Below the pieces are notes generated by a model. It was not told the DNA's origin, did not search any database, and saw only the letters and a program-made list of their open reading frames with translations. 64,000 nt of DNA from Paenibacillus sp. PvR098 (GTDB lineage Bacteria > Bacillota > Bacilli > Paenibacillales > NBRC-103111): positions 2,108,001 through 2,172,000 of the forward strand of contig NZ_JAFIBU010000001.1 of the NCBI RefSeq assembly GCF_017833255.1. The letters are read 5' to 3'. Numbering within the stretch: the stretch's first letter is position 1; every line of letters starts with the position of its first letter. Below, one piece after another: positions 1-8,949 of this stretch. The translations under genes and the position numbers were made by a program.

Positions 1-36
1 GAAGCGCTGACCAAACGTCTGCGCTGGAGGCTCGAT

Positions 37-1101
37 GTGAGCACTGCTGGCGAGTCCCCCAAGCCGCTTACCTCCCTTGAACGAGAACTCCTCAAACGAA
101 TTGAACGCGAACGCGATGCTCACAACCGGAACAACGTCGCACGAACAGCCGCTTATTTGAATATATACCGGGAGCATCGCGAACTTCATTGGGCTTTACT
201 CGCTCATCTGGTGTCGCGAAACGGCGGCTGGTGCATGACCGATTTGAAAGGCGAGCTGCTGCCGCTGCTGCTGAACGTGACGCAGAGGGAAGCGGTTTTC
301 GCTTTTCTTGAGCGTGCCAATGCGCTCATATTCAGAGACGCCTACCCCCAACTGCTCCTGTACAGGGCAAGCCTGCAGCACCAACGGCCCCTCTTCCATC
401 TGCTCCCACAGCTTGGTGTATCAGCCTTCATGCGGCCGGTCTGGGAGCTGTTCTGGGAACGCAGAGATTCCGTATGCCTAACGATTGGCTTAATCGTAAA
501 CGAGCAGCATCACATTGAGCAGCGCGTCGTACAGCATCCCGTATTCCGCCATTCGGTGATCGAAACCCTATTTTTCCAGGCCCAGTCGCTGCTTCAGCTG
601 AATCAGGTCGTCTTTCCCTATGTCCATAACGACCGAATCCGAATGGCCGGATTAATACTGGAAAATTTCAGCAATGTGCAAGAACGTATTGAGATTGGAA
701 AAAAGCTGTATGCCATTCTATTTGGTATTCCTGTCGTCTTTGAGGGAGCTAAGCGCTTTGCCTTCTCCACGAGACATTCCGGCTCGCGGGCGGATTATTG
801 GCCTCATCTGTTCTCCTGTGTCCGCAAGCAGTCGCCTGTACTCCACGGTCAGTTGCAGGAGCGGTTGGATGGCTGCAGGCTTCGTCCAGGAGCCGTCCAG
901 CTGTTTAGTCCTAACCTTCTCACCAGCTGGAAGGACCGCCCTGTCGCTCCACCGGAGCCCGGCGATTGGTTTCAAGATATGCAGGTTGTCAGGTACTTCG
1001 CTTCCATTGAAGCGCCTTTCTCGTTCGAGATGACGCAGGAATATTGCTTCGGGCTGAGCAAGATCGAGCTGGCTGTACTGGCCGGCGATCTGCTCGTATA
1101 A
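37..1101 (+). CDS. DUF2515 family protein (YppC-like)
   Basis: The 354-residue product has the family's conserved core, with HNRNNVARTAAY near residues 29-40 and SRNGGWCMTDLKG near 60-72. I recognise it as the DUF2515 family, whose Bacillus subtilis member is YppC. The molecular function is unknown. No signal peptide or clear membrane segment is visible. The start used is GTG at 37, preceded by GGAGG at 26-30. The frame stays open to the window edge, so a start further upstream outside the window cannot be excluded. It converges on the flippase gene, with 13 bases between stop codons. Confidence 0.8.
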   Translation: MSTAGESPKPLTSLERELLKRIERERDAHNRNNVARTAAYLNIYREHRELHWALLAHLVSRNGGWCMTDLKGELLPLLLNVTQREAVFAFLERANALIFRDAYPQLLLYRASLQHQRPLFHLLPQLGVSAFMRPVWELFWERRDSVCLTIGLIVNEQHHIEQRVVQHPVFRHSVIETLFFQAQSLLQLNQVVFPYVHNDRIRMAGLILENFSNVQERIEIGKKLYAILFGIPVVFEGAKRFAFSTRHSGSRADYWPHLFSCVRKQSPVLHGQLQERLDGCRLRPGAVQLFSPNLLTSWKDRPVAPPEPGDWFQDMQVVRYFASIEAPFSFEMTQEYCFGLSKIELAVLAGDLLV

Positions 1102-1114
1102 GCTTCCGAATCCC

Positions 1115-2788
1115 TTATCCCTGATCTCCCCGCCGCTTCCCGCCCAGGCGGGCTAAGATCGGTCCTGCCAGCTTACGCAGCGGACCCGGCAAATGCTGCA
1201 GGTCTTGAAACGTCATCACTCGTGTCAAAAATAACAATACGGGATAAGCTGCACCGGTTACTCCGACGATCAATATCGTTTGTACCATAGCGTCCCAACG
1301 CTCTCTGCCAAACGGTTGAATGTAGCTGAGGCTTACCGCATCCAGTCCGATGCCCACCAGCACGATCAAGGTGGTCGTTGCCGCAAGACCGGCCCAACGG
1401 CGCAAGCCGAAGACACGGAAGCGGACCGTTCGGCGAAGCGACTGCAGACTGATCACAGTCATGACGATGAAACAAAGCGCCGTGGCGGCAATAATCCCGT
1501 AAATGCCAAACAACGGAGACAGCATGAAGCTTGCGATCAGCTTCACGGCAATTCCTGCGATGACACCGACTACCAGCACCTTCATCCGGCCCATGCCCAT
1601 CAGCACGGCGCCGGAGGTTTGCATGACGATTTGGAAGATCGCACTGACCGTCAGCGCGATAATGATCGGTGCGGCGAAGGTTTCGACGACGGACGATCCT
1701 GAAGGATTGCCGAAAAGAAACGCATTGATCGGCCTCGCGGCGACACAGATCACCAGTACCATCGGCAGACCTGTAAGGATGGAGAGCTGCAGCACCCTGG
1801 CGGTCTGCCCCTCGACCTGCTTTATATCGTTTTGCGAGTAGGCCGCCGAAATGATCGGCACGATCGACTGACTGAGCGCGATGGCGAGGATAATCGGGAT
1901 ACCGGCCAACGACTGCGCCCGTCCTACAAGAATCCCCAAAATTTCCTTTGCTTCCATTTCTCCGATCTGATCCCTCAGCAGCAGCGTAATGATCGATGCA
2001 TCGATCGTATAAATCAGCGTAACGGTCATGGAGAAAATAACGATAGGAATGGAGAGCCTAAACAGCTGTGAATAAATGCTCTTGAACGCCAACAATGGCT
2101 CGGCAGCGGCTGGCCTGAACGCTTCCGCAGGTTCGGCGAGCCGCTCCTTGCGATCACTTCGCTTCAGACGCATAGCGTAATACAGCATGACGGCCACTGC
2201 GGCGATGCTGCCCATCACCCCACCGAACGAGGCGCCGGCAACGGCATATTCCAAGCTGTGGCTTAGAAGTAAATACGCCAACAGTACGGAAGTAGCCACA
2301 CGGAAGATTTGCTCGATAATTTGCGACATACCGTTAGGCATCATCATCCGCCGACCTTGGAAATAGCCGCGCATAATCGCGATGAGCGGAAACAGCAGAA
2401 GCGCCGGAGCGATCGCCTGAATCGGCAGCGCCGCCTCCGGGTTGGCAATGCTTCTGGCATAATAAGGAGCTCCCGCATACAGCAGCACCGTCATCAAAAT
2501 TCCTGCGGCAGCGGCGAACAACAGCGCCGCCTTATAAATCCGATCGGCCTCCGCATGCTGTCCCAGCGCGGTCCGCTCGGATATCATTTTGCTGAGCGCA
2601 CTCGGAATCCCAGCCGTAGCCACGACCAGCAGCACGGAGTACAGATTGAAGGCGATACCGTATGCCGCCATGCCGATATCCCCAAGCAAATAGACGAGCG
2701 GGATGCGCTGCACCACGCCAAGAGCCCTGGCTACGAGTGCAGCCAAGGTCAATATCAGCGTTCCTTTGACTAACGAATCTTTAGACAA
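1115..2788 (-). CDS. Lipid II / polysaccharide flippase, MurJ (YtgP)/SpoVB type
   Basis: This 557-residue polytopic membrane protein of the MATE/MOP flippase superfamily has about 14 hydrophobic segments. Its N-terminus (KGTLILTLAALVARALG) and the YFQGRRMMMPNGMSQIIEQ segment near residue 145 are typical of the YtgP/SpoVB/YkvU group. B. subtilis YtgP (also called MurJ) flips lipid II, and SpoVB acts in spore cortex synthesis. Length and N-terminus fit YtgP best, but sequence alone does not separate the paralogs. The start is TTG at 2788 behind a GAAGGG site. The DUF456 gene lies just upstream on the same strand, 19 bases away. Confidence 0.85.
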   Translation of the reverse strand: MSKDSLVKGTLILTLAALVARALGVVQRIPLVYLLGDIGMAAYGIAFNLYSVLLVVATAGIPSALSKMISERTALGQHAEADRIYKAALLFAAAAGILMTVLLYAGAPYYARSIANPEAALPIQAIAPALLLFPLIAIMRGYFQGRRMMMPNGMSQIIEQIFRVATSVLLAYLLLSHSLEYAVAGASFGGVMGSIAAVAVMLYYAMRLKRSDRKERLAEPAEAFRPAAAEPLLAFKSIYSQLFRLSIPIVIFSMTVTLIYTIDASIITLLLRDQIGEMEAKEILGILVGRAQSLAGIPIILAIALSQSIVPIISAAYSQNDIKQVEGQTARVLQLSILTGLPMVLVICVAARPINAFLFGNPSGSSVVETFAAPIIIALTVSAIFQIVMQTSGAVLMGMGRMKVLVVGVIAGIAVKLIASFMLSPLFGIYGIIAATALCFIVMTVISLQSLRRTVRFRVFGLRRWAGLAATTTLIVLVGIGLDAVSLSYIQPFGRERWDAMVQTILIVGVTGAAYPVLLFLTRVMTFQDLQHLPGPLRKLAGPILARLGGKRRGDQG

Positions 2789-2807
2789 AACGTTCCCTTC
2801 TTCCCCG

Positions 2808-3293
2808 TTAATACCTTACTACCCAAACAATAAACAGTATGATCATCAAAAGCTGCAGCGCTACCTTGACCACAAGACCTGAGAAAAATCCTACCACGGC
2901 GCCGATACCTGCGCGAAAGGCCTGACGCAGCTGGGTCCCTGCGATTAGCTCGCCAATGACCGCGCCGAGGAAAGGACCGATTAAGAGACCCGCTACGGGA
3001 ATGACGATCGGACCGATCAAGAGACCAACGGTGCTTCCGATGACAGACGCGCGCGTGCCGCCGAACTTCTTGACTCCCAGCGCACTAACCGCATAGTCGG
3101 CCACCATCAGGACAGCCACAATGGTCGTCTGGATGAGCCAAAACCAGAGGCCGAACGGCTCGAAGCCGATCATCCAGCCATACACAAAGAATGCGGCGTA
3201 GATGGCCAGCGCGCCCGGCAGCACCGGATACACGGCTCCGGCCATTCCCACGGCAAATAAGATCAGGATGATGAGCCAAGCGGCAATCGTCAT
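2808..3293 (-). CDS. DUF456 family small membrane protein
   Basis: The 161-residue hydrophobic protein has an N-terminal helix starting MTIAAWLIILILFAVG, then a glycine-rich core (GSTVGLLIGPIVIPVAGLLIGPFLGAVIGE) of the glycine-zipper type that defines DUF456 (B. subtilis YqgC). Four to five membrane segments are expected. Function is unknown. GGAGGGACCGCTCG precedes the ATG, a good ribosome binding site. It sits between the HAD phosphatase and the flippase on the minus strand with short gaps, so co-transcription is likely. Confidence 0.8.
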   Translation of the reverse strand: MTIAAWLIILILFAVGMAGAVYPVLPGALAIYAAFFVYGWMIGFEPFGLWFWLIQTTIVAVLMVADYAVSALGVKKFGGTRASVIGSTVGLLIGPIVIPVAGLLIGPFLGAVIGELIAGTQLRQAFRAGIGAVVGFFSGLVVKVALQLLMIILFIVWVVRY

Positions 3294-3321
3294 CGAGCGG
3301 TCCCTCCTTCCAGTCTTTGTA

Positions 3322-4065
3322 CTATTTTAAAGCATATTGTCTAATCACTTTGGCCACGCCATTCTCTTCATTGGTTAAGGTAACGATGTCGGCCAGCGCC
3401 TTGACTTCGTCTTGAGCATTACCCATCGCAACGCCAAGACCGGCTTCCCGAATCATCGCTACGTCGTTCAAGCTGTCGCCCATGGCAATAACCTGCGACA
3501 TTTCGATCCCGAGCAGCCTGCACACCTGGTGCAAGCCGCTCGCCTTGCTAACGCCCTTTGGATTGAGCTCGAGGTTCCACGGATGGGAATTCGTAATCTC
3601 CAACAAGTTCCATGAGGCAAGCTCCTGTCGGATCACAGCAAGACTATCTACGTTTTCCGTAAAATAACCGAATTTCAGCCACTGCTTCGCATCGAGCTCG
3701 GATTCCGGCACCCAACGCTCTTTGTTATAAATGTCGCCGACGCAGTATGCCCAGAACCACGTATCGTAATATACCGCTAAGGCATGCATACGGCGAATGA
3801 GCTCAGGAGCGACGACGTGCCGCTCCAAGAGCACTCCCGGCTCCTTCCATACCTCGCTGCCGTTTACAGTTACCAGCGGCGAACGGAGTCCGAGCTCCTC
3901 GATATACGCCTCAACGTTCTGCACGCCGCGTCCCGTGGCAAACATCACGGTAACCCCGGCGTCTTCCGCCAGTCGGATGGCCGCCTTGTTCTCCTCCGAT
4001 ATGTGCTTATCGTCCGTAAGCAGCGTTCCGTCCAAATCGAGCGCAATTAGTTTGTAATGACTCAT
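3322..4065 (-). CDS. Cof-type HAD-IIB sugar phosphatase-like hydrolase
   Basis: A 247-residue HAD-superfamily hydrolase of the Cof/YwpJ subclass. Motif I is LDLDGTLL near residues 9-16, motif II is the ATGR segment near 43-46, and motif IV is MGDSLNDVAM near residues 195-204. A cap of the IIB type lies between motifs II and III. Family members dephosphorylate small sugar phosphates, flavins or pyridoxal phosphate, and the substrate cannot be assigned from sequence. GGGGGTTATC lies ahead of the ATG. It is followed on the same strand by the DUF456 gene and preceded by the asparagine synthetase gene, 15 bases away. Confidence 0.85.
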   Translation of the reverse strand: MSHYKLIALDLDGTLLTDDKHISEENKAAIRLAEDAGVTVMFATGRGVQNVEAYIEELGLRSPLVTVNGSEVWKEPGVLLERHVVAPELIRRMHALAVYYDTWFWAYCVGDIYNKERWVPESELDAKQWLKFGYFTENVDSLAVIRQELASWNLLEITNSHPWNLELNPKGVSKASGLHQVCRLLGIEMSQVIAMGDSLNDVAMIREAGLGVAMGNAQDEVKALADIVTLTNEENGVAKVIRQYALK

Positions 4066-4080
4066 TGGTGATAACCCCCT

Positions 4081-5961
4081 CTACAACGCATGCGCTAGTG
4101 ACGGACTCGGCAGCTCTTCCATATATGTCGTGTGCCAGAGCGCGAACATATAAATGGTCCAGATCCGGCGTGCATAATCTCCTTGACCGTTCTGATGGTT
4201 TTTGAGCATGGCCCGCACGGTGTCGATACGGATGTAATCTTCAATGCCGCTGCCGGCAATTTGCTCCATAATGATGTGACCCTGAGGCCCTTTCATCCAA
4301 TCCCGCATCGGAACCGGGAACCCGAGCTTCGGTCGGTTCAGGATGAAGTCCGGGATGATCCCTTCCATCGCTTTGCGGAATACGTACTTCGTCGTGCCTT
4401 CCGCAATCCGGTATTTGGCTGGAATGCGGCGCGTTACTTCATACAAATCCACATCGAGGAACGGTACGCGCAGCTCCAGTGAATGAGCCATCGTCATCTT
4501 GTCCGCCTTCATCAGGATATCCCCGGGCATCCACAAATTCATATCGATATACTGCATTCGGGAAACCGGGTCCAAATGCTTGCTTTTATCATAAAACACT
4601 TTGGCAATCTCCAAAGGATTTCGGTAGCTTCTCAGCATTTCCTGATCCACCCGAACGACTTCGGCCTTCATGTCCTCGCTGAAAATCTTGGCGTTGCCAA
4701 GGAACCGCTCCTCCAGCGGGGTCGTGCCGCGAAGCAGGTAGTTCCGTCCATATACGCCTGCGGGCAGCAGCCGCGCAAGTGCGTGAAGCATCCGTTTCAC
4801 TCCGGCGGGGAGACGCTCGATAGGCGCCAGAGACTGCGGCTCGTGGTAAATGCGGTAGCCGCCGAACAGCTCGTCTGCTCCTTCTCCGGATAGCACGACG
4901 GTAACGTGCTCCCTTGCGAGCTGCGCGACATGATAAAGCGCGATCGCCGACGGGTCGGCTACCGGCTCGTCCTGATGCCATACCGCCTTAGGCAAGGTCG
5001 CAAAATAGTCCTTGGCTGTGATGATTTTTTCGTAATGCTCCGTATCGAGCGCCTGTGCGGTTTGTCTGGCGATAACCGTCTCGTTATTCGCGCCCTCAAA
5101 GCCTACGGAGAAGGTGCGGATCGGCTCAATTCTACGCATATGCGCTGCGATCGCTGTTGAATCGATGCCGCTGGACAGGAAGCAGCCGCGCTCCACATCG
5201 CTTTGCATATGGTGTACGACGGAGTCCTTCAAAGCCTCCCGTACTTGTTCCACGCAATCGGCCAGAGTACGATTTTCATCCGGTTCCAGCATCGGATCCC
5301 AGTAAGGACGAATCTTCATGTCCCCGTCGTACGACACGGTCACCGTATGCCCCGGCGGGAGCTTATGAATGCCCTGGAACATCGTGGTCGGCTCCGGCAC
5401 GTATTGGAACGTCAAGTAGTTGAGCAGGCTCTCCGTATGGATCGTCCGCTCCACCCCTTCGGCCGCCAGAATGCTTTTGATTTCCGACCCAAACAGGAAT
5501 CTTCTACCGTCGTTATAATAGTAAAAAGGCTTAATTCCAAAATGGTCCCGCGCCCCAAACAACCGTTTCTTCCGGCGGTCCCAAATGACAAATCCGAACA
5601 TCCCGCGCAGATGCTTTACGCAGTCCTCACCATATTCTTCATACAAATGAACGATGACCTCGGTATCGCTGTGCGTTTTGAATTGATGCCCCTTCGCCTG
5701 CAGCGTATTGCGCAAATATTTATAGTTATAAATCTCGCCGTTAAACACAATCCACACGGTTTCATCCTCGTTGGCTAAGGGCTGGTGTCCTTCGCTCAGG
5801 TCTATAATCGACAAGCGGCGAAAGCCCAATCCAATGCGATTCTCGCTCCAAAATCCAAAATCGTCCGGTCCCCTGTGAACGATGATATCGGTCATGCTTT
5901 TCAGCATAGTTGGAGATGGCTCTCGGTCCTCAAAATATAAAACACCGGTAATCCCGCACAT
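4081..5961 (-). CDS. asnB: Asparagine synthase (glutamine-hydrolysing)
   Basis: This class II amidotransferase makes asparagine from aspartate, glutamine and ATP. I place the start at the ATG at 5961, giving Met-Cys-Gly-Ile-Thr-Gly, because Cys2 must become the N-terminal nucleophile. An upstream in-frame Met would add 18 residues and bury it. GAGGAGG lies 12 bases upstream. The glutaminase half (about 1-200) has HRGPDDFG and FNGEIYN. The synthetase half has the PP-loop LSSGIDST. At 626 residues it is normal length. The MCGITG start recalls B. subtilis AsnO, the sporulation paralog, as much as AsnB, so the symbol is generic. Confidence 0.9.
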   Translation of the reverse strand: MCGITGVLYFEDREPSPTMLKSMTDIIVHRGPDDFGFWSENRIGLGFRRLSIIDLSEGHQPLANEDETVWIVFNGEIYNYKYLRNTLQAKGHQFKTHSDTEVIVHLYEEYGEDCVKHLRGMFGFVIWDRRKKRLFGARDHFGIKPFYYYNDGRRFLFGSEIKSILAAEGVERTIHTESLLNYLTFQYVPEPTTMFQGIHKLPPGHTVTVSYDGDMKIRPYWDPMLEPDENRTLADCVEQVREALKDSVVHHMQSDVERGCFLSSGIDSTAIAAHMRRIEPIRTFSVGFEGANNETVIARQTAQALDTEHYEKIITAKDYFATLPKAVWHQDEPVADPSAIALYHVAQLAREHVTVVLSGEGADELFGGYRIYHEPQSLAPIERLPAGVKRMLHALARLLPAGVYGRNYLLRGTTPLEERFLGNAKIFSEDMKAEVVRVDQEMLRSYRNPLEIAKVFYDKSKHLDPVSRMQYIDMNLWMPGDILMKADKMTMAHSLELRVPFLDVDLYEVTRRIPAKYRIAEGTTKYVFRKAMEGIIPDFILNRPKLGFPVPMRDWMKGPQGHIIMEQIAGSGIEDYIRIDTVRAMLKNHQNGQGDYARRIWTIYMFALWHTTYMEELPSPSLAHAL

Positions 5962-6130
5962 ACGATTCCAAATCCTCCTCAAGCTGCACCCTTGTGGCAC
6001 AGCATTATCATGCAATAATACGATAAAATAATCTGATACAACAGTATACCATATTCGTAGTGTCCGCAGGAAATGGGGTCATATTCGCGCCAACCATTTT
6101 TCCAATCAGGTTCCAGCTTAGGTCTCATGA

Positions 6131-6174
6131 GAAAAAAGCATCCGCAGCACCCCAAGCCGGAGTTACGCAGATGC
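6131..6174 (-). terminator. Intrinsic terminator of motAB
   Basis: Read on the minus strand, GCATCTGCG pairs with TGCGGATGC through two G-U wobbles, followed by TTTTTTC. It lies 11 bases beyond the motB stop and also separates motAB from asnB. Confidence 0.75.
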
Positions 6175-6184
6175 TTTGTTCTTA

Positions 6185-6973
6185 TTATTGAGCAGAAGCT
6201 CCGTCCGCTGGAGTCTGATCCGTAAAATTACGGAGAATGGAGACCTCCACCCTACGGTTTTTGGCACGCCCTTCTAAGGTATCGTTCGTATCCACCGGCC
6301 GGTATTCTCCAAATCCTACGGCACTGAAGCGGCTCGGATCGAGGCCGGCATTCTCAAGTAATACCTTCATGAAATTAATCGCCCGATCTGCGCTTAAATC
6401 CCAGTTAGACCGGTATTGCCAGTTATGGATAGGCAGGTTATCCGTATGCCCGGAGACCTTGATTTCGTACCCCGGATACTCCCGCAGCATCGAAGAGATA
6501 CTCATGGCCAAGTCTCTCGCAACGGTTTTCACTTCCGCACTGCCTGAATCAAACAGCGTATTATCGCTGATCGTGATCATTAGATGCGAGTGGTTCAGCA
6601 GTGTATTCAGTTGAGTCGTGAGATTATTATCTTGGATATATTGGTCGAGCTGCCGTTTCAGCTCCTCCATGTCCTCTTGCTCTTGTCTCATCTGCTCCTG
6701 ACGTTCGGTCTGGTTGCCGGATGTCTGGGCCTCGCTCGGAGTGCTGGGCATTTGGATTGGAGTTATACCGTCATTTTGAAGCACCCCTGTGCCCCCGCTA
6801 AAAGCCATACTGAAAGCTTGGCTCATTTGTTCATACTTCTTCGCATCAATGCTGCTCATCGAGAACAACACGATAAAAAGCGCGAGCAGCAAGGTCAAGA
6901 GGTCGGCATAAGGAATGAGCCAGGATTCGTCGACGTGTTCCTCATGATGCTCCTTCTTATGCTTTTTCTTCAC
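6185..6973 (-). CDS. motB: Flagellar motor stator protein MotB
   Basis: The 262-residue stator subunit anchors MotA to peptidoglycan and carries the proton-binding aspartate. One membrane helix lies at residues 17-40 (SWLIPYADLLTLLLAL) with the essential Asp at residue 24. A C-terminal OmpA-like peptidoglycan-binding domain follows, with FDSGSAEV, SGHTDN and NRRVEV. The charged N-terminus (MKKKHKKEHHEEHVDES) is nearly the B. subtilis MotB pattern, which points to the proton type rather than MotS/PomB. It overlaps the 3' end of motA by 17 bases, as expected for a coupled motAB pair. Confidence 0.93.
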   Translation of the reverse strand: MKKKHKKEHHEEHVDESWLIPYADLLTLLLALFIVLFSMSSIDAKKYEQMSQAFSMAFSGGTGVLQNDGITPIQMPSTPSEAQTSGNQTERQEQMRQEQEDMEELKRQLDQYIQDNNLTTQLNTLLNHSHLMITISDNTLFDSGSAEVKTVARDLAMSISSMLREYPGYEIKVSGHTDNLPIHNWQYRSNWDLSADRAINFMKVLLENAGLDPSRFSAVGFGEYRPVDTNDTLEGRAKNRRVEVSILRNFTDQTPADGASAQ

Positions 6974-7757
6974 CGCCGTCTGCCCCTTTCTCCGACATCT
7001 TCGCGCGTTCTTCAGGCGTCATAAATACAGAAAGCTTCTGGCTGATAGCGATCGTCGAAACACCCGACTGGATCGATAAAAGACCTTCCACCATCATCAT
7101 ACGTATCTCCACTTCGCGTCTGGACATTCTTTTAAGCTTGTTGGCTATCGGATGCCACAATACGTAACCAGTAAAAATACCAAGCAGAGTAGCAACGAAT
7201 GCAGCGGCAATAGCGGCAGACAATTTGTTAATATCGCTCATATCCGCCAATGCGGCAATCAAACCAATAACCGCACCCAAAACGCCAAGCGTTGGAGCAT
7301 ACGTCCCTGCTTGTGTAAAAATCAGCGCACCCACGCGATGCCGTTCCTCCATTGCAGAGATATCTTCCATAAGCACATCATGTACGAATTCCTGGTCGTT
7401 ACCGTCAATGATCATCCTCATTCCGTTACGGAGGAAAGGGTCTTGCATCTCGTCCACTTTCGACTCTAAAGCCAGCAAACCTTCCCGGCGTGTAATCGAA
7501 GCCAGGTCTTGAAACAATAGCATCAATTCTTCACGGGACGTCAGTTGGGGAGTAGTGAATACAAGCTTCATTAATTTTGGAAACTTCTTGAGCTCAGACA
7601 TCGGAAAGGCTATGAATAGCGATGCGGCCGTACCGACAAAAATGATCATGAAAGCGGCAGGGTTAACCAGAGACCCAACCGGCGCATGCTTGAGCGCCAT
7701 ACCTCCAACAACAGCTACCAGACCAAGAACGATTCCGATTATCGTCGACTTTTCCAT
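6957..7757 (-). CDS. motA: Flagellar motor stator protein MotA
   Basis: The 266-residue four-helix membrane protein forms the proton channel with MotB and touches the rotor through its large cytoplasmic loop. Conserved family features are the N-terminal glycine-rich helix, the ITRREGLLALE loop segment and TLGVLGAVIGLIAAL in the third membrane helix. AAGGAGTGGGCAT precedes the ATG. A sigma-A-like promoter lies about 140 bases upstream, and no sigma-D GCCGATAA element was found. motA and motB stand apart from any other flagellar gene in this window. Confidence 0.93.
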   Translation of the reverse strand: MEKSTIIGIVLGLVAVVGGMALKHAPVGSLVNPAAFMIIFVGTAASLFIAFPMSELKKFPKLMKLVFTTPQLTSREELMLLFQDLASITRREGLLALESKVDEMQDPFLRNGMRMIIDGNDQEFVHDVLMEDISAMEERHRVGALIFTQAGTYAPTLGVLGAVIGLIAALADMSDINKLSAAIAAAFVATLLGIFTGYVLWHPIANKLKRMSRREVEIRMMMVEGLLSIQSGVSTIAISQKLSVFMTPEERAKMSEKGADGGEEKA

Positions 7758-7896
7758 ATGCCCACTCCTTAAAATTTTGAAAAAAAATTGCTTATGATGC
7801 TTAATAACAGGAAAGGACGGGCATCTTATGTATTGCTATTTTTCGACATTTTTATTGCGCACCGTGCCTTGCAATCTAGCATTTTCAGCTTTTTCT

Positions 7897-7925
7897 AGTA
7901 TAAATTAACTATATTTTTTAATCAA
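7897..7925 (-). promoter_or_regulatory. Candidate sigma-A promoter for motAB
   Basis: On the minus strand, TTGATT (7920-7925) and TATACT (7897-7902) are separated by 17 bases. It lies in the AT-rich stretch between motA and the metal transporter operon and points toward motA. Confidence 0.5.
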
Positions 7926-8014
7926 TAACCTTTGTCGAATTATGATATTGCTTACTACTTTTACTTAAGTAGCCTCAATTCCTCCTTCTTGTTTGAATTA
8001 TTCGTTAGAAACAT

Positions 8015-8045
8015 ACAAAACCGTCCGGCAGAATGCCGGACGGTT
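8015..8045 (-). terminator. Terminator of the metal ABC transporter operon
   Basis: AACCGTCCGGC and GCCGGACGGTT form an 11-bp perfect stem with a five-base loop. On the minus strand it is followed by TTTTGTATG, 20 bases after the last permease gene. The rest of 7758-8064 is AT-rich and holds only the motAB promoter. Confidence 0.8.
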
Positions 8046-8064
8046 CACTCCATCCCATATGAAC

Positions 8065-8949
8065 TTACGCCGCTTCCTCCCGCGACAACCGCTTCTGCCT
8101 CAGCTTGCGCCACACAACACCATGCGTCGGAGAGAAGAGCAGTGCAACAACGAACAGAATGCCGGCCATGGTAATCATGCAGCCCGCAATCGAAGCATCC
8201 AGCAGCACGGAGATGTAGTATCCGGACACCGCACTGAGTGCCCCGATGCCCATACTGTAGAAGATCATCCGGCTAAGCCGTTCCGTTAACAAATACGCTG
8301 TTGCCGCCGGTACGACCAAAAGTCCCACCACCAGAATGGCGCCTACGCTCTCGAATGAAGCCACGGTCGTCACAGACACTAGTCCCATCAGAAGGTAATG
8401 AAATAAGGCAACCGGAATACCGGCCGCAGCCGCCATCGCAGGATCGAAGGCGCAGATTTTGAACTGCTTATAAAACAAGCCGATCAGCAAGCTGCTGAGC
8501 GTAAGTACAAACCCGAGAACCCAGACCGCTTTCGGACCGAGATCGATTTCCCCCACCATCCATCGTTCCCAAGGCACGAACATAATCTCACCGAACAGCA
8601 CATGATCAAGGTCTAGATGAACCTGCCGGCTGTACAAGCTGACCAGTACGACACCCACGGCAAACAATGCCGTAAATACTACGCCGATGGCGGCGTCAGA
8701 CTGCACCCCGTTCTGGTGAAACCACTGAATGAGATATACAGTGATTAGTCCGAAAACCGCAGCGCCGATCATCATAAACAGGGAATCCTTGGAACCGCTA
8801 ATCAGGAATGCAATGACGATGCCGGGCAGTACAGAGTGACTGATCGCGTCCCCGATCATCGCCATTCGGCGCAGCACCAGAAAGCAGCCCAGCAAGCTGC
8901 AGGAGCAGGCAACAAGCACCGCTGTGAGAATGATCCAGAAGTCGTTCAT
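8065..8949 (-). CDS. Manganese/zinc ABC transporter permease (MntD-like)
   Basis: A 294-residue ABC-3 family permease with about eight membrane helices. It has the conserved GDAISHSVLPG segment near residue 33 and pairs with the preceding permease as a heterodimer. Such systems (MntABCD, TroABCD, ZnuABC) import Mn2+ or Zn2+. Its ATG overlaps the stop of the preceding permease gene, so the two are translationally coupled. The MntR-like operator upstream of the operon favours manganese. Confidence 0.85.
   Translation of the reverse strand: MNDFWIILTAVLVACSCSLLGCFLVLRRMAMIGDAISHSVLPGIVIAFLISGSKDSLFMMIGAAVFGLITVYLIQWFHQNGVQSDAAIGVVFTALFAVGVVLVSLYSRQVHLDLDHVLFGEIMFVPWERWMVGEIDLGPKAVWVLGFVLTLSSLLIGLFYKQFKICAFDPAMAAAAGIPVALFHYLLMGLVSVTTVASFESVGAILVVGLLVVPAATAYLLTERLSRMIFYSMGIGALSAVSGYYISVLLDASIAGCMITMAGILFVVALLFSPTHGVVWRKLRQKRLSREEAA

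Noticed and set aside
1280-1702. Basic plus-strand frames opposite the flippase gene
   Set aside because: Typical antisense shadows of a GC-rich membrane-protein gene.
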